From Puffinus mauretanicus (lineage: Eukaryota; Chordata; Aves; Procellariiformes; Procellariidae), in assembly GCA_023333565.1 (NCBI GenBank), contig JAJKFH010000052.1, positions 2,780,001 to 2,844,000 of the forward strand: DNA of 64,000 nt, in the 5' to 3' direction. Shown here in pieces: positions 1 to 12,100 of the stretch (position 1 is the stretch's first letter; each line of letters begins with the position of its first letter). The notes under the pieces are model-generated. The model was given only the letters and a program-made list of their open reading frames with translations, was not told the origin of the DNA and made no database searches. The translations under genes were made by a program, and so were the position numbers.

Positions 1-1000
1 CCGCCTGCGGACCCGCCGCCACCTCCCTCCGGCGGGCCGGGGAAGAGGGCGAGCCGGGGGGGCTGCAGCCCGGGGGACCGGCGGGCAGACCCACCCCTTT
101 CCTCCCTGTCCTCGCCCGGCCTCCAGCCGGCCCGGGGCGGCGATGGCGGGGGGGGCAGCCCCGAGCGGAGGCAGCCGGCGGGCCGGCTCCCGGCCTCCCT
201 CTCCTCCCGCCTCCCCTCAGCCCCGCCGGGGCCGCTGCCCTGCCCTGCGGCCCACCGGCCGCCTCGTCCCCCTCGGGCCTTTACCCGCTCCTCCGCGAGT
301 CGGCGGCCCGGGCGCTCTGACAGGCGGGCGGACACCCCGGGCTCCGCCACAGAGCCGCCTCCTTCCTCTCCCCCTCCCCGGGCCCTCCCCACAGGCGGTG
401 GCCCCGGCCCCGGGCCGCCCCGCCCTCCTCTCGCGAGAGACCGCAGCCCCGCCGCTCCCCCCCGGGCCGCGGCCCCGCCTCGCCGCCCCCGGGCCTGGCC
501 GCAGGAGGCGCCCGCTCACCCGTTACCTCCCGCCCCCGCGTGCCCCCCGCCCGCGCGGGCTCGGCCGCCTGAGGAGCTGCGCGGCGGCCGCTGTCACAAA
601 CGGCCGGAGCGGCGCGTTCGACCTCGAGTCCGGGGGGTCGCGGCCAGCGCGCTGGGCGGGAGGCTGAGGTAGGGGGGCGGCCCCGGGGCCTGAGGGCGGG
701 GGCGCGTTAGAGGCCTGGCCCCGGGGGCGGGGGGAGCTGGCCGCGGGGGCTCCTCGGGCCTTCCCCTCCCGTGAGGCGGCCGCTGCCGTTCGCCTTCCCG
801 GCCCGGGACGCGGCGCTGAGGAGCCGGCGGGACGCGGGGTCCGCGCTCAGGCCCTCGCCTTGGAAAGGCGCCGTGTCCACGGTGGGATATGAGGAGCTGT
901 CCCCGCTGAGGTGCGGTTGGGAGCGGGGGGAAGCAGGGGGTGGGTGAAGAGGAGCAAGTGGGGTTAAACCGCAAAGTGTTGGCGGGGCGAAAACCCGTCG
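1..1000 (-). promoter_or_regulatory. GGNBP2: CpG island, probable GGNBP2 promoter and first exon
   Basis: The first kilobase is very GC- and CpG-rich and turns AT-rich after about 1100. No conserved protein is recognisable in its long open frames, which are what one expects from stop-poor GC-rich DNA. In human 17q12 the order is GGNBP2, PIGW, MYO19, ZNHIT3, with the 5' end of GGNBP2 facing the 3' end of PIGW. The same arrangement here would put a non-coding GGNBP2 first exon in this island, transcribed leftwards out of the window. Possible minus-strand donors (GTGAGC, GTAACG) lie at about 517-530. A plus-strand donor-like GAG|GTAGGG at about 668 means a plus-strand transcript cannot be excluded. 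The island is seen directly; the gene name is inferred from synteny only. Confidence 0.45.
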
Positions 1001-4000
1001 CTGTCTCGAGTGGGACAGGGCCGGAGCGTATGGGGGCCTGTGCGTGGAAACGGCCTGGGCACAGGCCGTGCTGCAGATGCAGCCGAGCGCAGGCCGACGG
1101 GGAGCGTAAGCTAACAAAAATGCATCGAACGCCTGCGCTTCAGACGCAGCCCAAACATCAAAGTGCAGCCTCAGATTTCCCTGCCCTGATTACATGCCGG
1201 GTAGGCAGGCTTTAATTGGACTTACGGTCTCTAACTTAAGGCTGTTGGCTTCTGCAGCATCCTGGTGCAAACAGCTAGAAATCCTGTGGCTGTTTAATTT
1301 AGGCAGCCAAAGAAAAACCCCATAGCCTTTCTTGAACTATTAAATAATACAGTTGATCTGTTCATTCTTGTTATTTATGTATATAGATACTAAAGCCCTC
1401 ACAAGAAAATGCAGGGGAGGCAATTAGGAAGCGCGAATTTTTTTTTCTTGTTTCTGCATAAAAACCATCTTTAGTGGAGGAGTTAATTTACTTGAACTCA
1501 CCATGCAACATCTCTACCTCTAACGGAAACATTGTGCAGAGCCACATCGCTGCACAGTTTGCAGTTTGTGTATTTTCGTGGTTTTCTTCTTCAGCAAAAA
1601 GGAAAGCTGGCATTTTGTAACAAGGGATAGTTTCTCGCATTAGAGTATCGTGAGCACACCAAACTGTGATGAGCATACGTTGTCTTCGCAGGGTCCATTC
1701 AGTGTGCAGGCTCCCGTGTCACTTCTGTCCCTCCATTCCCAGAGCATGGTTGGATCACATCGACAAAAGCAGCAATGCCCCAAATTTTGTATTCTCAGGG
1801 TGCACCTTGGTAAACTACGTATGAAAAGCACCACAACATTTCATGAATGTTTTATCCACGGAAAAGGGTTTTTTATATTGCTGGAAAACGCGGCTCTCTT
1901 GTTATCTACAAAACAGTGAAGAGACAGACAGCCCCTTCATGCTGTTCATTTGCATGCCCTGTCTTTTGCCTGGAAGAAATACCTGTTCTTTAGGACATAG
2001 TGGCTTTGAAATAGGATACTGCCTGAAATCTTTATTGTAACATTTGACTTCAAAAGAGACGCTACTGGCTTGGAAAGGAAGGCATGCTAGTGAGTTGATC
2101 CTTAAAAATAATGAAATTTGGTTAAGAATGTTTAACAAACAACAAGGTTAAGGATAAACGTAATCAGCTCTATTCTCCCACCATATTTTTTCTATCCTGC
2201 AGCCCTGCAAAAAGGTCATTCGGTGGAATTATGGCATCAAAGACAAAAGAAATTATGTTTTCCTAGTCCTCTGCTTTACTATTATTATTGAAGTCAGTGG
2301 CATGCTATAGTTGAGCCATTTCAGTCTTACTAGTTGAAATATCTTCAACTTTTACTAATTATGTAACAGCTAAATAATTTCTGATTTTTTAAAATATATC
2401 TTTGATCTGTACAAGCTTATTCGTCTAAACACACCCCAAAGTGAAATGAAATGTAGTGTTCGTGTTCCTAGCAACCACTAAGGTAACAGCTACTGAGGTG
2501 TGTGTGGCGAAAGTGTCTACAGCAGTGTCGTGGTGTTAGCTTCTCTCGCACCTTTTCAAACTCATTACAGTGCCGTTTGCTCATACAGACTCTGTGATCA
2601 AAGAATGCTTGCTTGCATTTCTTGGTTCTTTCAGAAGCATGGTTAATTATCTATCTATTCATAGTCTAAACATTCAGCATTAATAACTATGCTCGCTGCT
2701 TCAGGGCAGAGCTTGCCGCATTTGTTATCGACAATAAGCAATGTGAATTAATTGTCTCTCATTAATTCAGTGGTGAACAACTTACTTCATACGGCTTTAA
2801 AAGCAGGAGATGGCCTCACGATGTGGTGTGGTGCCATTACAGCGAGAAGCGGGCTGTTCTCACTCGTCGTCTCTTGTGCATCACAGTCCCCTCGCTTTGC
2901 AGGCTCTGTCGTTGCAAACCGCAGCTCCTGTCCTGGAATTGGGACCCGCCACCCTGCTGCCTCTGCGGAGCTAACAAGGCTCTGCACAGACACAGCAGAC
3001 CTCCCACGTAATTTTTGCTTCACGAAATGGAGTTGGCATCTAGATAGTTTGCTGCTTGTCCAGACACAACTCTGCTTTGTCACACCCAATTAATGCCTTA
3101 ATTCTGAATCACATTGATAGACTTGTGCTCACAGGCAGAACTCATTGCAGAGCTTGTGCTTCAAATATTTCAAAAATTAATATCCATGAGTAATTTTGCA
3201 TAAATGAGTAGTGCCATTCAGTTCATGATGGAGGCCTTTCTTCCCTAGGCAAGGCTAGGAAATGTTTTAAAATAAATATATACACCAGTTACCAGAAAAC
3301 TCTGCTACATTGTACTGTGACAACTGTTTATAAGACATTGTTGCCAAGTAATTGCATTTGTCCCGAGGATAATACAGGCTGTTTTTCTTTAATTCTGAAG
3401 ACTATATGGCTATAACTTGGAAGTAAACAAGCATGAAATCAGCATGGCCACAGCCTATAATCCTCAGACTTCACCTTTCCATTGGCCAACGGCTAAGAGA
3501 ACCTCATAAATTTAAGAATACTCCACAGCATGTCTGCCTTAAGGAATCTGATTTAGAGGCTTAATCTCCATAAGTTTTATGATTCATCACATTTACTAGA
3601 CAAGGAGAAATATGAAATATGGCCCATGTGCACTGCTGTAACTCCACTGACATTAGACATATATCATCAACTACCATTTGTATTCTACTTCTTGTAGATA
3701 CTTGTATTTATATCCCCCATTATTGAATTCCTCACAATCTTTAAATTTATTTCTCTTCTCAACAGCTTAATGAGGTCAGGAAGAACTGTCACAGTTAGGA
3801 AAGTGAACAAAGAGGCTGTTCTGCTCTGGGCTTGTAGGAAGACTGTGATAGAGAAACGGAGCACATCTCTTGTCAGTACTCTGCTGGTACCCTGACCCAC
3901 TGTGTCATGCTTCTTTCCATTTGCACACTGTTTGTTTGCTAATAAAAATTAATACAGAATGTTCCCACTTGAGACATCTCAGCTGTCAAAATACAGTACT

Positions 4001-4903
4001 AAATGAGCTGCTGTTTAAAATAATTTTATAGACAAGTGGGTGGGTCTTGAGTACTTTTAAAGTAGAGCTGAAGATCGTATTTTACAGCGTTCCTAAAGAT
4101 GAGCTGTCACAACATGTTGGTATGCAGGCTGGGGGTGAATTAGTTTTGTATCTTTGTATTTTCATACAAAAGTCTTTGCAGCTCTTATCATCTGCACCAC
4201 AAATTCCAACAACTGCTTTATGAATTCATCTGCAGTTGAATTTTATCCTTCAGAGCATCATACTTTATCTAGGGTCTTCATTTACATTCATCACTGAGGA
4301 TGAAAATAAAATTTAGCTTTAATTCAAAGGCTAATTTAGATTTCAGTATATGATTAACATTCCACATACAGTTATTCCCATCAAAGTCAAGCATATGCAT
4401 AAATCTTTGCAGGACTGGGGCCAAAACATTTTTAAGCATCCACTTATTCAATACATTTTATATAAAGAATTACTCTTATCTATTATTTATGCAAGGGCCT
4501 TAACTAGGTAAATCTTGACGCAGCTAAGTCTCTCTGTAATTACTCATTTTCTTACTTTTCATCTGACTTCTACTCTGTACATTGTTATCTAATTCTACCA
4601 GCGGTTGGGTAAGAACAGAGCGCACTAACTGTGAATACAATGTTCATGTTCTGCATGAGTGTTTATAGGAGCAGCAAACAATCTGAAAAACTAAGTTTTC
4701 AGGAGAATGTGTAACAACTCCAGTAGGTAACAGCATTGACTGTATAATTTGGTAAAACAAATAATTAAAAAAATAATCAATACTAAATCATAAAAAGCTA
4801 TACTAAATTATACATTATTACAATACCTACAGGAAAAATACTATTTTTTCCATTAAAACTACAGCAAACAAAGTTCAACCAGTCCACTTAAGAGAGAGTG
4901 GAG
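1001..4903. other. Intergenic spacer between GGNBP2 island and PIGW
   Basis: AT-rich DNA with no open frame resembling a known protein and no repeat family that I can name. The right-hand end must contain the PIGW 3' UTR, because PIGW reads leftwards and stops at 4904. No canonical AATAAA on the minus strand is obvious. A minus-strand ATTAAA (plus TTTAAT) at about 4317 is one possible poly(A) signal. Confidence 0.5.
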
Positions 4904-6424
4904 TCACCAAAACTTTAATACTATATTTTTGGCATGTAATATATACATAATTAAACAGTTAAAAAACATATACAAGTGTAGCATACATAATGCAAATGCA
5001 GTCTTGCTGTGCATTGTATCTACTAGTATATTCACAGTACCAGTCATAACATTTGCTAGCAAGAAAAATAGTAATTGATTTTTATTAATAGCGCTAATCA
5101 GGCAAATGTGCGACAGCTTGCCTTCCCTTCCGATAGGCACGGCCTCCGTTTCATGCTTTGTACTGGTATTGGGGGGCTTTACAACGTTCCAGCAACAGGG
5201 CACACTGGACCCCTTCACAAGAAGCTTTGTGAACACCAACACGAGATCAGTCACTACAAAATAGATAAAGAAAGTCAGACAGTGAGCAACCACCCATATG
5301 CAGTAGGATAGGTTAGCCATCCGGCGGGACACAGGGTCCACGTAGGCTTGCGACACATGAAGAAATACGAAGAGCACGAGAACTGTCAGCAGTAAGAAAC
5401 ACACTGCTTCAATCCAGCCTTTGACTGAGTTTCTGCACTTCAGCAGACAGAGTCCCACTTGGACACTCGCCATATATATGGCTAGATATCCAAAAAGAGA
5501 GAGCAGTCCTTCCCTGTTGGCATTTAAAAAGCCAACCCTAGTATCTCTGCCGTTGCTCCCATGCAAGATAAACATCTTCAGAGAGGTAGTGTTAAGAATA
5601 AGCTGATAAAGTACAGCGAGATTTATAGCAACAATCCAAGAATTTTTTTTTGGAAATATGGCTAAAAGTAGAGATGCTGCAAGCCTCACAAATGCTAAGG
5701 TAAAGAAAAAATTCCAGTGCACTCCATACTCTGACGTATGTTCATGATACTCTATAGATTTAACACTAAGCAGTCGCCCAACGCCAAGAAAAATCAACGG
5801 CCAAATGGAAAAGAACTGCCTGGCCAGATTGGAAAATTTTGGTTGCGCCACATAAGACTTTTGTCTAACTTCAGGACAAACAAGAGCATTTCCAAAAATA
5901 AAAGCTCCAACCCCCAAATCCATAACTCCTGTTCCATAGGTCTCGGCTTTGGCGTATCGCCTTGGGTACTGCGGGAAATCCACTGCTAAAATGCTGATTG
6001 ATGTCAACACATTGACATAAACGCGAAACACAGTTATTGCTGGAATGTATTCTGGATCCAAGTATGTCTCCTGGAAGTCTTTTACAATTTGCCTGAAAGG
6101 CACTCTGGTCACGTGTTTTCTTTGGCTGTATATTTTAGAAAATACTCCGGCACAGAAGGCTGCAATGATAGTTGGCATGAAAAAGATGATTGGAGACAAG
6201 ACTGTACAGGAGAGCAGGAGAGGAGATACTAGCACAAGGAAGTCTAGCAGCAGGCTGTGTTTCCTTGAACTTAAAGGTTTCCTATAGTGCAGGTAATATA
6301 AAATCAAGAGGAGTCCTCTACCAAGCAGGCAGAGTGGAGCTAGAGACAAGCCTACTGAAATTTCCAGCAAACTAGTTCCGTTTAAGTTGCTGATAAAGGC
6401 TTCTTTCAGGTGCTTTTGTGACAT
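4904..6424 (-). CDS. PIGW: PIGW, GPI-anchor inositol acyltransferase
   Basis: PIGW is a multi-pass ER membrane enzyme that acylates the inositol ring of GlcN-PI, an early step in GPI-anchor synthesis. The frame gives 506 residues, close to the human length of about 504, in one coding exon as in other vertebrates. It is hydrophobic throughout, with a dozen or so likely membrane spans and a sequon near the N-terminus (N15, NGT). The open frame extends 10 codons further upstream, but a good acceptor (TTTTCAG) falls inside that extension at 6439-6440. The start is therefore the ATG at 6422-6424 (MSQKHLKEAF), which matches the family N-terminus, and the exon begins at 6438. The gene is divergent from MYO19 and uses the shared CpG island to the right. 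No disruption is seen. Confidence 0.95.
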   Translation of the reverse strand: MSQKHLKEAFISNLNGTSLLEISVGLSLAPLCLLGRGLLLILYYLHYRKPLSSRKHSLLLDFLVLVSPLLLSCTVLSPIIFFMPTIIAAFCAGVFSKIYSQRKHVTRVPFRQIVKDFQETYLDPEYIPAITVFRVYVNVLTSISILAVDFPQYPRRYAKAETYGTGVMDLGVGAFIFGNALVCPEVRQKSYVAQPKFSNLARQFFSIWPLIFLGVGRLLSVKSIEYHEHTSEYGVHWNFFFTLAFVRLAASLLLAIFPKKNSWIVAINLAVLYQLILNTTSLKMFILHGSNGRDTRVGFLNANREGLLSLFGYLAIYMASVQVGLCLLKCRNSVKGWIEAVCFLLLTVLVLFVFLHVSQAYVDPVSRRMANLSYCIWVVAHCLTFFIYFVVTDLVLVFTKLLVKGSSVPCCWNVVKPPNTSTKHETEAVPIGREGKLSHICLISAINKNQLLFFLLANVMTGTVNILVDTMHSKTAFALCMLHLYMFFNCLIMYILHAKNIVLKFW

Positions 6425-7186
6425 TCTTCTTTCTTCCTCTGAAAACACAAACATGAACTTGAGTTAGTTTTGCAAAACAGGGGTCTTAGAACTTCATCAA
6501 AAATGAATCTTACATACCGGTTCATTAAAACATACATTCATTTCAGAAGTCATCTGTTTTTCAGTTACTCTTCAATTTAAAGAATACAGAACAGCAGCCC
6601 CGGTGCTGCAGACGCTCAGCTGTGGCCCGGGAAACGGAGCAGAGCACAGGCACTTGCAAGACCTGACCGAGTTCCAGCATTACAAATCTTGCTGTGTTCC
6701 AACAAGATTCTTAACATATTTTTGCTGGATCTCTAAATATCAAATACTCTGTTGACTATTCACATTGTGAATAATCTTACTGTATGTATACTTAGTATAT
6801 ACAGTATATATACTTACTGTATATACTTAGTCATATTCTCTATAGCGTAAATGAAACGGATATGTAAAAATGTGACCCTAATGAAGTTTCCGTTGCCTGG
6901 TCAGCAGAGAGCGTGCAACAAAACCAGCAGCTAAAACCCCCACTTGCCACAGAAGTGCCTTTTTAAAAAAGTCCCACTCCCACAGCGATCCTACCCGGCC
7001 AGGCTCCTCTGCCTTGTGGGACCTGTTTCAAGAGAATATATGTTAAACCTAAAAAGCATTAATTAGAAAGTCAAAATGGCTTTGTTTAACCCGCAGCGTG
7101 GGTAGCGACGCCCGCGTTGTTAGCTAACCGCACTGGCTGGCACACCTGGGCAGCCATTTCCCCACGCAGAGGCGGCAGAGCTTACC
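6425..7186 (-). other. PIGW: PIGW 5' UTR and leader intron
   Basis: Only 14 nt of 5' UTR precede the PIGW start in the coding exon (6425-6438). The intron would run from a strong minus-strand donor (CCG|GTAAG, exon end 7186) to the acceptor at 6439-6440. A short non-coding exon 1 then lies just right of 7186 in the CpG island. About 6780-6835 is a TA-rich run with overlapping small palindromes. Nothing coding is seen in the intron. The donor was chosen by consensus and position, so the exact first exon is inferred. Confidence 0.55.
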
Positions 7187-8100
7187 GGCGCCGGGAGCGG
7201 GGCCGGACGCGGGAGGGCAGCAGGGCCTGCCCGCTCCCGGGGGCCCGGCACTGCAGCAGCGGAGGGAAACGGACGTCGCGGGGGGGAACAAACCCGCATT
7301 TCAACGCTGCCGTCCCCTGCAGAGGCCCGCGGTGCCGGCGGGGCGAGGAAACAAGCCTCGGAGGACGCCGGTGTAAATTAATCCCTTGCCCTCAGCGTCC
7401 CGGCTCTGCTCCGCCGGGCGCGCTGGCCGTAGCGGAGCCCCCGCCGCGGCTGCCGCCAGGCCCCGGGCCGCGCCGCCGCCGCTCCGCAGGGCTCCCCGCC
7501 TCCTCCCGCCCGCAGGTAAACGCCGGCCGCGCTCCCCGCCCGCACTTTCGCCGGCGGGAAGCAGCCTGCTGCTCCGCAGCGGCCGATTCACCACCGGCTG
7601 TTGGCGCCGCCGGCAGCCCCCGCCCCGGCTCCGCCTCCTCCGGCGGCCGCGCCGCGCTGCCCTCCGCCTCGGCCCGCGCTGCCTGCCCGCGGTGAGTGCG
7701 CCCTGCCGGGCCCTGCCCTGCCGTGCCCGCCGCCCGGGGACGGCGCGGGGATCGCCGCGGCCCTGAGCGGGGCCGCCGCCGGGCGCTGCCCGGAGCCCGC
7801 CCGGCTTTAACCCCCGGGCAGGGACCTGCCCCGGAGCGGCTGCGCCTCCGCGCTGCTGGGCTCCCCGGGGGGAGGCCCCGGGTCCTGTCCTGGGGACGCG
7901 TGGTCTTGCTGGGGCCGGGTGGCGAGGCCCTGCGGGGGGACACAGGCCCGTTGGGAGCGACCTTGGGGCCCGGGCGAATGTCGGGTTCTGCCCTGGCAAA
8001 GCCGCGGGGAGAGGCTGGATCAGCAGCGAGCTGTGAGAGCCTGTGTCCTTTGGGGAGCTGGTTTAACGGGCACGAAGAACTCCTCTGCCAGCTGTAAGCA
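7090..8100. promoter_or_regulatory. Divergent CpG-island promoter of PIGW and MYO19
   Basis: A roughly 1-kb island, very rich in G+C and CpG, separates two head-to-head genes. A minus-strand donor (7186) fits PIGW exon 1, and a plus-strand donor GCG|GTGAGT (exon end 7691) fits a non-coding MYO19 exon 1. That leaves at most about 500 bp for both start sites and the shared promoter. No TATA box is evident, as is usual for housekeeping CpG promoters. The human pair PIGW/MYO19 is also divergent. Long open frames on both strands here are by-products of base composition. Confidence 0.75.
7500..7691 (+). other. MYO19: MYO19 non-coding exon 1 (3' boundary at 7691)
   Basis: The consensus donor GCG|GTGAGT at 7691/7692 sits in the middle of the island and is the best plus-strand donor between the island and the coding exon at 9119. 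The 5' boundary is only a guess. A second perfect donor, CAG|GTAAGA at 8237/8238, might define an alternative leader exon. Confidence 0.4.
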
Positions 8101-8239
8101 ACACTTCTCCCAGGAAAGCGTAATAGTGTAACTAGATTAGAAACCCTTTAAAGGCAGAGAGAGTCTTGATGATGGTTGTGTATGTTGTGAGCTCTATGCA
8201 CTTCAGTTCATGGATCTAAATGGTGTTTTTGTGCCAGGT

Positions 8240-8451
8240 AAGAATCGAATAAGAATAGAATAGGAATAGAATTAGAATAGGAATAGAATTAGAATAGGAA
8301 TAGAATTAGAATAGGAATAGAATTAGAATAGGAATAGAATTAGAATAGGAATAGAATTAGAACAGGAATAGAATTAGAACAGGAATGGAATAGAATAGAA
8401 ATAGAATGGAATAGAGTAGAAATAGAATAGAATAGAATAGAATAGAATAGG
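8240..8451. repeat. Minisatellite, about 17-bp units of degenerate GAATA
   Basis: Tandem array in MYO19 intron 1. The middle part repeats a 17-bp unit (AGGAATAGAATTAGAAT) about eight times with single-base variants, and the flanks decay to pentamers of the GAATA/GAATG kind. One strand is almost purely purine plus T, with no C within the units apart from a few variants. It is probably polymorphic in length. It starts directly after a perfect splice-donor consensus at 8237/8238. Confidence 0.9.
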
Positions 8452-9060
8452 TAATGGCAGTTTCAGCTGCTGGAAGAAGACAGAATTCTTCCTGGCTACA
8501 TGACTGGAATCTCTGTGTTTATCACGGAAATTCAGAGGGTGAGCTTAACTCACCTTGGGTTGGCTCCCACTGATTTTTAGAGGAAACAGGAAGAGGACAG
8601 CGAGCAAGGGTATCTTGTTTCTGCTGCAATACAAGACTTCTCTGAGTCACTCCAAAAGCACTAGCTTCTCTGACACTGTCAGACCCACAAATCTTTCCTG
8701 TTTGTCTAACAGGAGGAATTTAACAAAAACAAAGTTGCAATTTCTTGCCAAGAAACTTTGCTTTATTAATTCAAGAGAAACAAAGCATTTTATTCCTGCA
8801 GTAAGGAAATATATATTATTCCCTCCAAATAAGCTTTATTTGCAGGGACAAACAGAATGTATGACTATTACTCTGACAGTGCAGGCAGGCTCTCTAGCTC
8901 CAGCGTTACTTGGGCCCCACCGGGATCGGTACTTCTGTCTGAAGCCTTTGGGCTCTGCTTGTGGAACTCTCCAGAGAATGACATGTTCGGAGTTATTTTG
9001 TTCTAAATGCCTTTTTTTAAATTTTTTTTTTTTATTTAAGCATTCTTCAGTCTGATTTGA

Positions 9061-9075
9061 ATGAGATACCCTTGA
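9061..9075 (+). CDS. Short upstream ORF in MYO19 leader
   Basis: ATG followed by three codons and TGA lies in the same exon as, and 44 bp before, the proposed MYO19 start at 9119. It is included if the exon begins at either acceptor-like site (TTTAAG at about 9040 or TTCAG at about 9050). Such a uORF could lower translation of the main frame. Its use is inferred, not shown. Confidence 0.3.
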   Translation: MRYP

Positions 9076-9118
9076 GTAAAGGCCCTCTCCAGCGTTCCCA
9101 TCCATAGGGCTGGACAAG

Positions 9119-12100
9119 ATGCCAAAGCAGGTAAAAAGAAAACCAGGAATTGTGTGTGCTAATTAAATTTTACTGCCAGGAAAGAATTCTTGGCTTGTTT
9201 CCATGCAGTGAAGATTAGGTAACTACTAATGTATATTCACCCCTACTTCATAACTGACTGGACCTATTAACGGTGTGGTTTTGAGCAATGTTACTAACAC
9301 CAGCTAGTGATTTTTGTTATGCCATTGGCTTTAACGGGGCAGGTGTTAATGCACGTAGGAAGCACATCCTTAAGGGTATTTCTTCAGTAATGAGCTATGC
9401 AGGTATCAGAAGTGATGGTATTTTCAAATATTGTTTTTCTTTTGGCTAAGTGATCACCATCTCTTCTCAAATGAAGCGATGTTGAGCAAGGGGCTGCAGG
9501 TGAGCAAAAATAAGCCCTTTCTCAGGTCTTGCAATATCAGCTGCAGAATGGGCTTAAGAACTTGGCTGGTGCCAGCGTAATGCAGCGAACACATGGGAGG
9601 GCACAGGAAGAACGGGCGATTGGCAGAAACTCACCTTGTCCGCAAAGTATTTCATAATTGTGCGTGTCTGTTCTCTGTGAAAGCGGCAAGCAGAAATCAC
9701 TTTGATGGCAATGCTTAACTGTGTTCCTAAGCTTTTTTTTCCCTTGCTGGGTAAAATTTTGTATTACTGGAAATGAACTACTTATGCTGTTCGCAAAAGA
9801 TAATAATGCTCCTAAATGAGTACATTATTGTAGCTTTATTTTTTTTTAGAAATGTGTTAATGGGGTTTTGCAGTGTATTTCCCCCTTTATTAATGAGCTT
9901 AGCTCATGTAGTGGGAATGCTGCTAACTAAATTTAGCACTTTTTCTGTATAAACAAGGTGATACTGTTCATTGACTTGGTTAACTTGTAAAGAATTGCAG
10001 ATTTATGCTACTAAATACAAATGAGTAGGGTTACTTTGAAGAAGTTTCTGTCGAGGAGAACAGAAAAGGAATATCCAGAAAGCAAAAATCGGGACTGGCA
10101 TCTTTTCCCTTCTTCATTTTCCCTTATAGCTCCTCTCTCCTTGCCCCCAGAAATGACAAAGAGGAGCTGAAATCTCTCTTCTGGCTAAGTTTTCCATTAC
10201 GTTTGTACAACAAATGTGCCCTTCCAACTAATATTGTCAAGGACATGGGAGCCCAGAGGCTAAGATTTAAATACTTTAAGTGATTCAAAGGGGACAAATC
10301 TGCACCTAATGCAGGGCAGCTCTTGTAACGCCACCATTTCTTTCCCCTGGCTGCAATGTGTGCACTCTGCAACTTCACTCTTGGGGCCCTCAATCTCTGC
10401 TCTAAAAATGAAAGTCTCTGCTAGGAAAACTGCATTTGTGTTGGACCACAGTAGCTTTCAGCTCTACTTAGCCTCTGCAGCCAGTCCTTCCTGCTTCCCT
10501 CTGCCCAAAGCAGTGTTTGCATTGAATGCGTGACATTCATAGGCTTAGAAATATGCCAGTTAAGAACACTGTATAAGCGAGTCTGTGCTGAACAACCTGC
10601 AAAATTTCAAGTGCCGGGTAGTGCGAGTCTAAGCACAGATTCTTTCCAAGTGCCTTTGCTTACAGCCAGAACTACCAGCGATGAATTCAGTTTACAGACA
10701 GTGTTGTCAGCCTGCCATCTCTCATATGCCAGATAATACCTTTCTAAAAACAGAGCACCCCGTGGGAACCATTGATGCCGGGGGAGGGCAACCGGGAGGA
10801 AGAGTAGCTCAAACATACTAAGTTATGACTCCTGCTGAGGCTGAACTTCTGTTACATGGAAGCAGTAGAAGAGCCATAAACTATAGTGGATGAAGTGAAA
10901 GTCCAGCTATATTCAGCCTTTGGTGCTGATCTGATATCCTCTCCAGGAAAATGGCCAAAAAGAAGATTCTATCATCCAGAATGACCTCAGTGAATCATTT
11001 GAAGAAGAAGTTAGAGCATTCCTCAGTGATGAAGAGAAACTGCATCTTTTTGATGACCTCACAAAAGTTAATCCGGTGACAACTAGAACAGGTAAGCAGC
11101 CAGCCAGGGGAGTATCTCCTGAGGAGTCACTTTCCCTGGTGGCTACTAATATATGGTAGCTACTGTTCTCATTGCATTAATACTATCATGAACACAGTAG
11201 TTAAAGATTCAAAGCCTATTAAACCCCATTCAAAGCCTTAGAAAGTCACATTTGGCTTGGTTGAATTTTTTTAAAAATACTTTTATTGTAGATTTAGCCA
11301 TGCTGATCTCTTATCAAGCTCTGCATGCAGAGCTCACATTTGTATTGCTGGTTCAAGTAGCCAGGGTGTGGTTGAGAGTTAATGTTATTGAAGGACTCCT
11401 GCATGACCTTGTGATTGCAGTTTGGTGTTACATGAGCGTCTCAGAAAGCGAGGCTCTAACTTAGATTCAAAATATCCATGAAATTGGTTTTGAAAAGTAA
11501 ATTCCTCACTCAGCTTTTAAAGATGGTCCTGCGTGCTGGTTTTGGCTGGGACAGAGTTAATTTTCTTCACAGTAGCTAGTATGGGGCTATGTTTTGGATT
11601 TGTGCTGGAAACAGTGTTGATAACACAGGGATGTTTTAGTCACTGCTGAGCAGGGCTTACACAGAGTCAAGGCCTCTTCTGCTCCTCACCCCACCCCACC
11701 AGCGAGCAGGCTGGGGGGCACAAGGAGTTGGGAGGGGACACAGCCGGGACAGCTGACCCCAATGACCAAAGGGACATCCCATACCATATGGCGTCATGCT
11801 CAGCATATAGAGCTGGGGGAAGAAGAAGGAAGGGGGGACGTTCGGAGTGATGGCGTTTGTCTTCCTGCATCACCGTTAGGCGTGATGGAGCCCTGCTTGC
11901 CTGGAGATGGCTGAACACCTGCCTGCCAATGGGGAGCAGTGAATGAATTCCTTGGTTTGCTTTGCTTGTGGCTTTTGCTTTCCCTATTAAACTGTCTTTA
12001 TCTCAACCCACGAGTTTTCTCGCTTTTACCCTTCTGATTCTCTCCCCCATCCCAGTGGGGGGAGTGAGCGAGCGGCTGGGTGGGGCTTGGTTGCTGGCTG

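Noticed and set aside
143..974. Long open frames on both strands in the first kilobase, rich in Pro, Arg, Gly and Ala
   Set aside because: GC-rich island DNA lacks stop codons by composition. No domain, no hydrophobic core pattern, and both strands are equally open.
2752..3093. 113-codon frame with an antisense partner of 100 codons
   Set aside because: No recognisable domain, no splice or promoter context, and it is open on both strands.
6425..6454. PIGW start 10 codons further upstream
   Set aside because: Those codons lie across a strong splice acceptor (TTTTCAG). The family N-terminus begins at the ATG ending at 6424.
7117..8097. Several overlapping frames in the PIGW/MYO19 island
   Set aside because: Same compositional effect. 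The region is explained by two non-coding first exons and a promoter.
11667..11918. 83-codon minus-strand frame
   Set aside because: Lies wholly inside the solo LTR, antisense to it, and resembles no retroviral or host protein.
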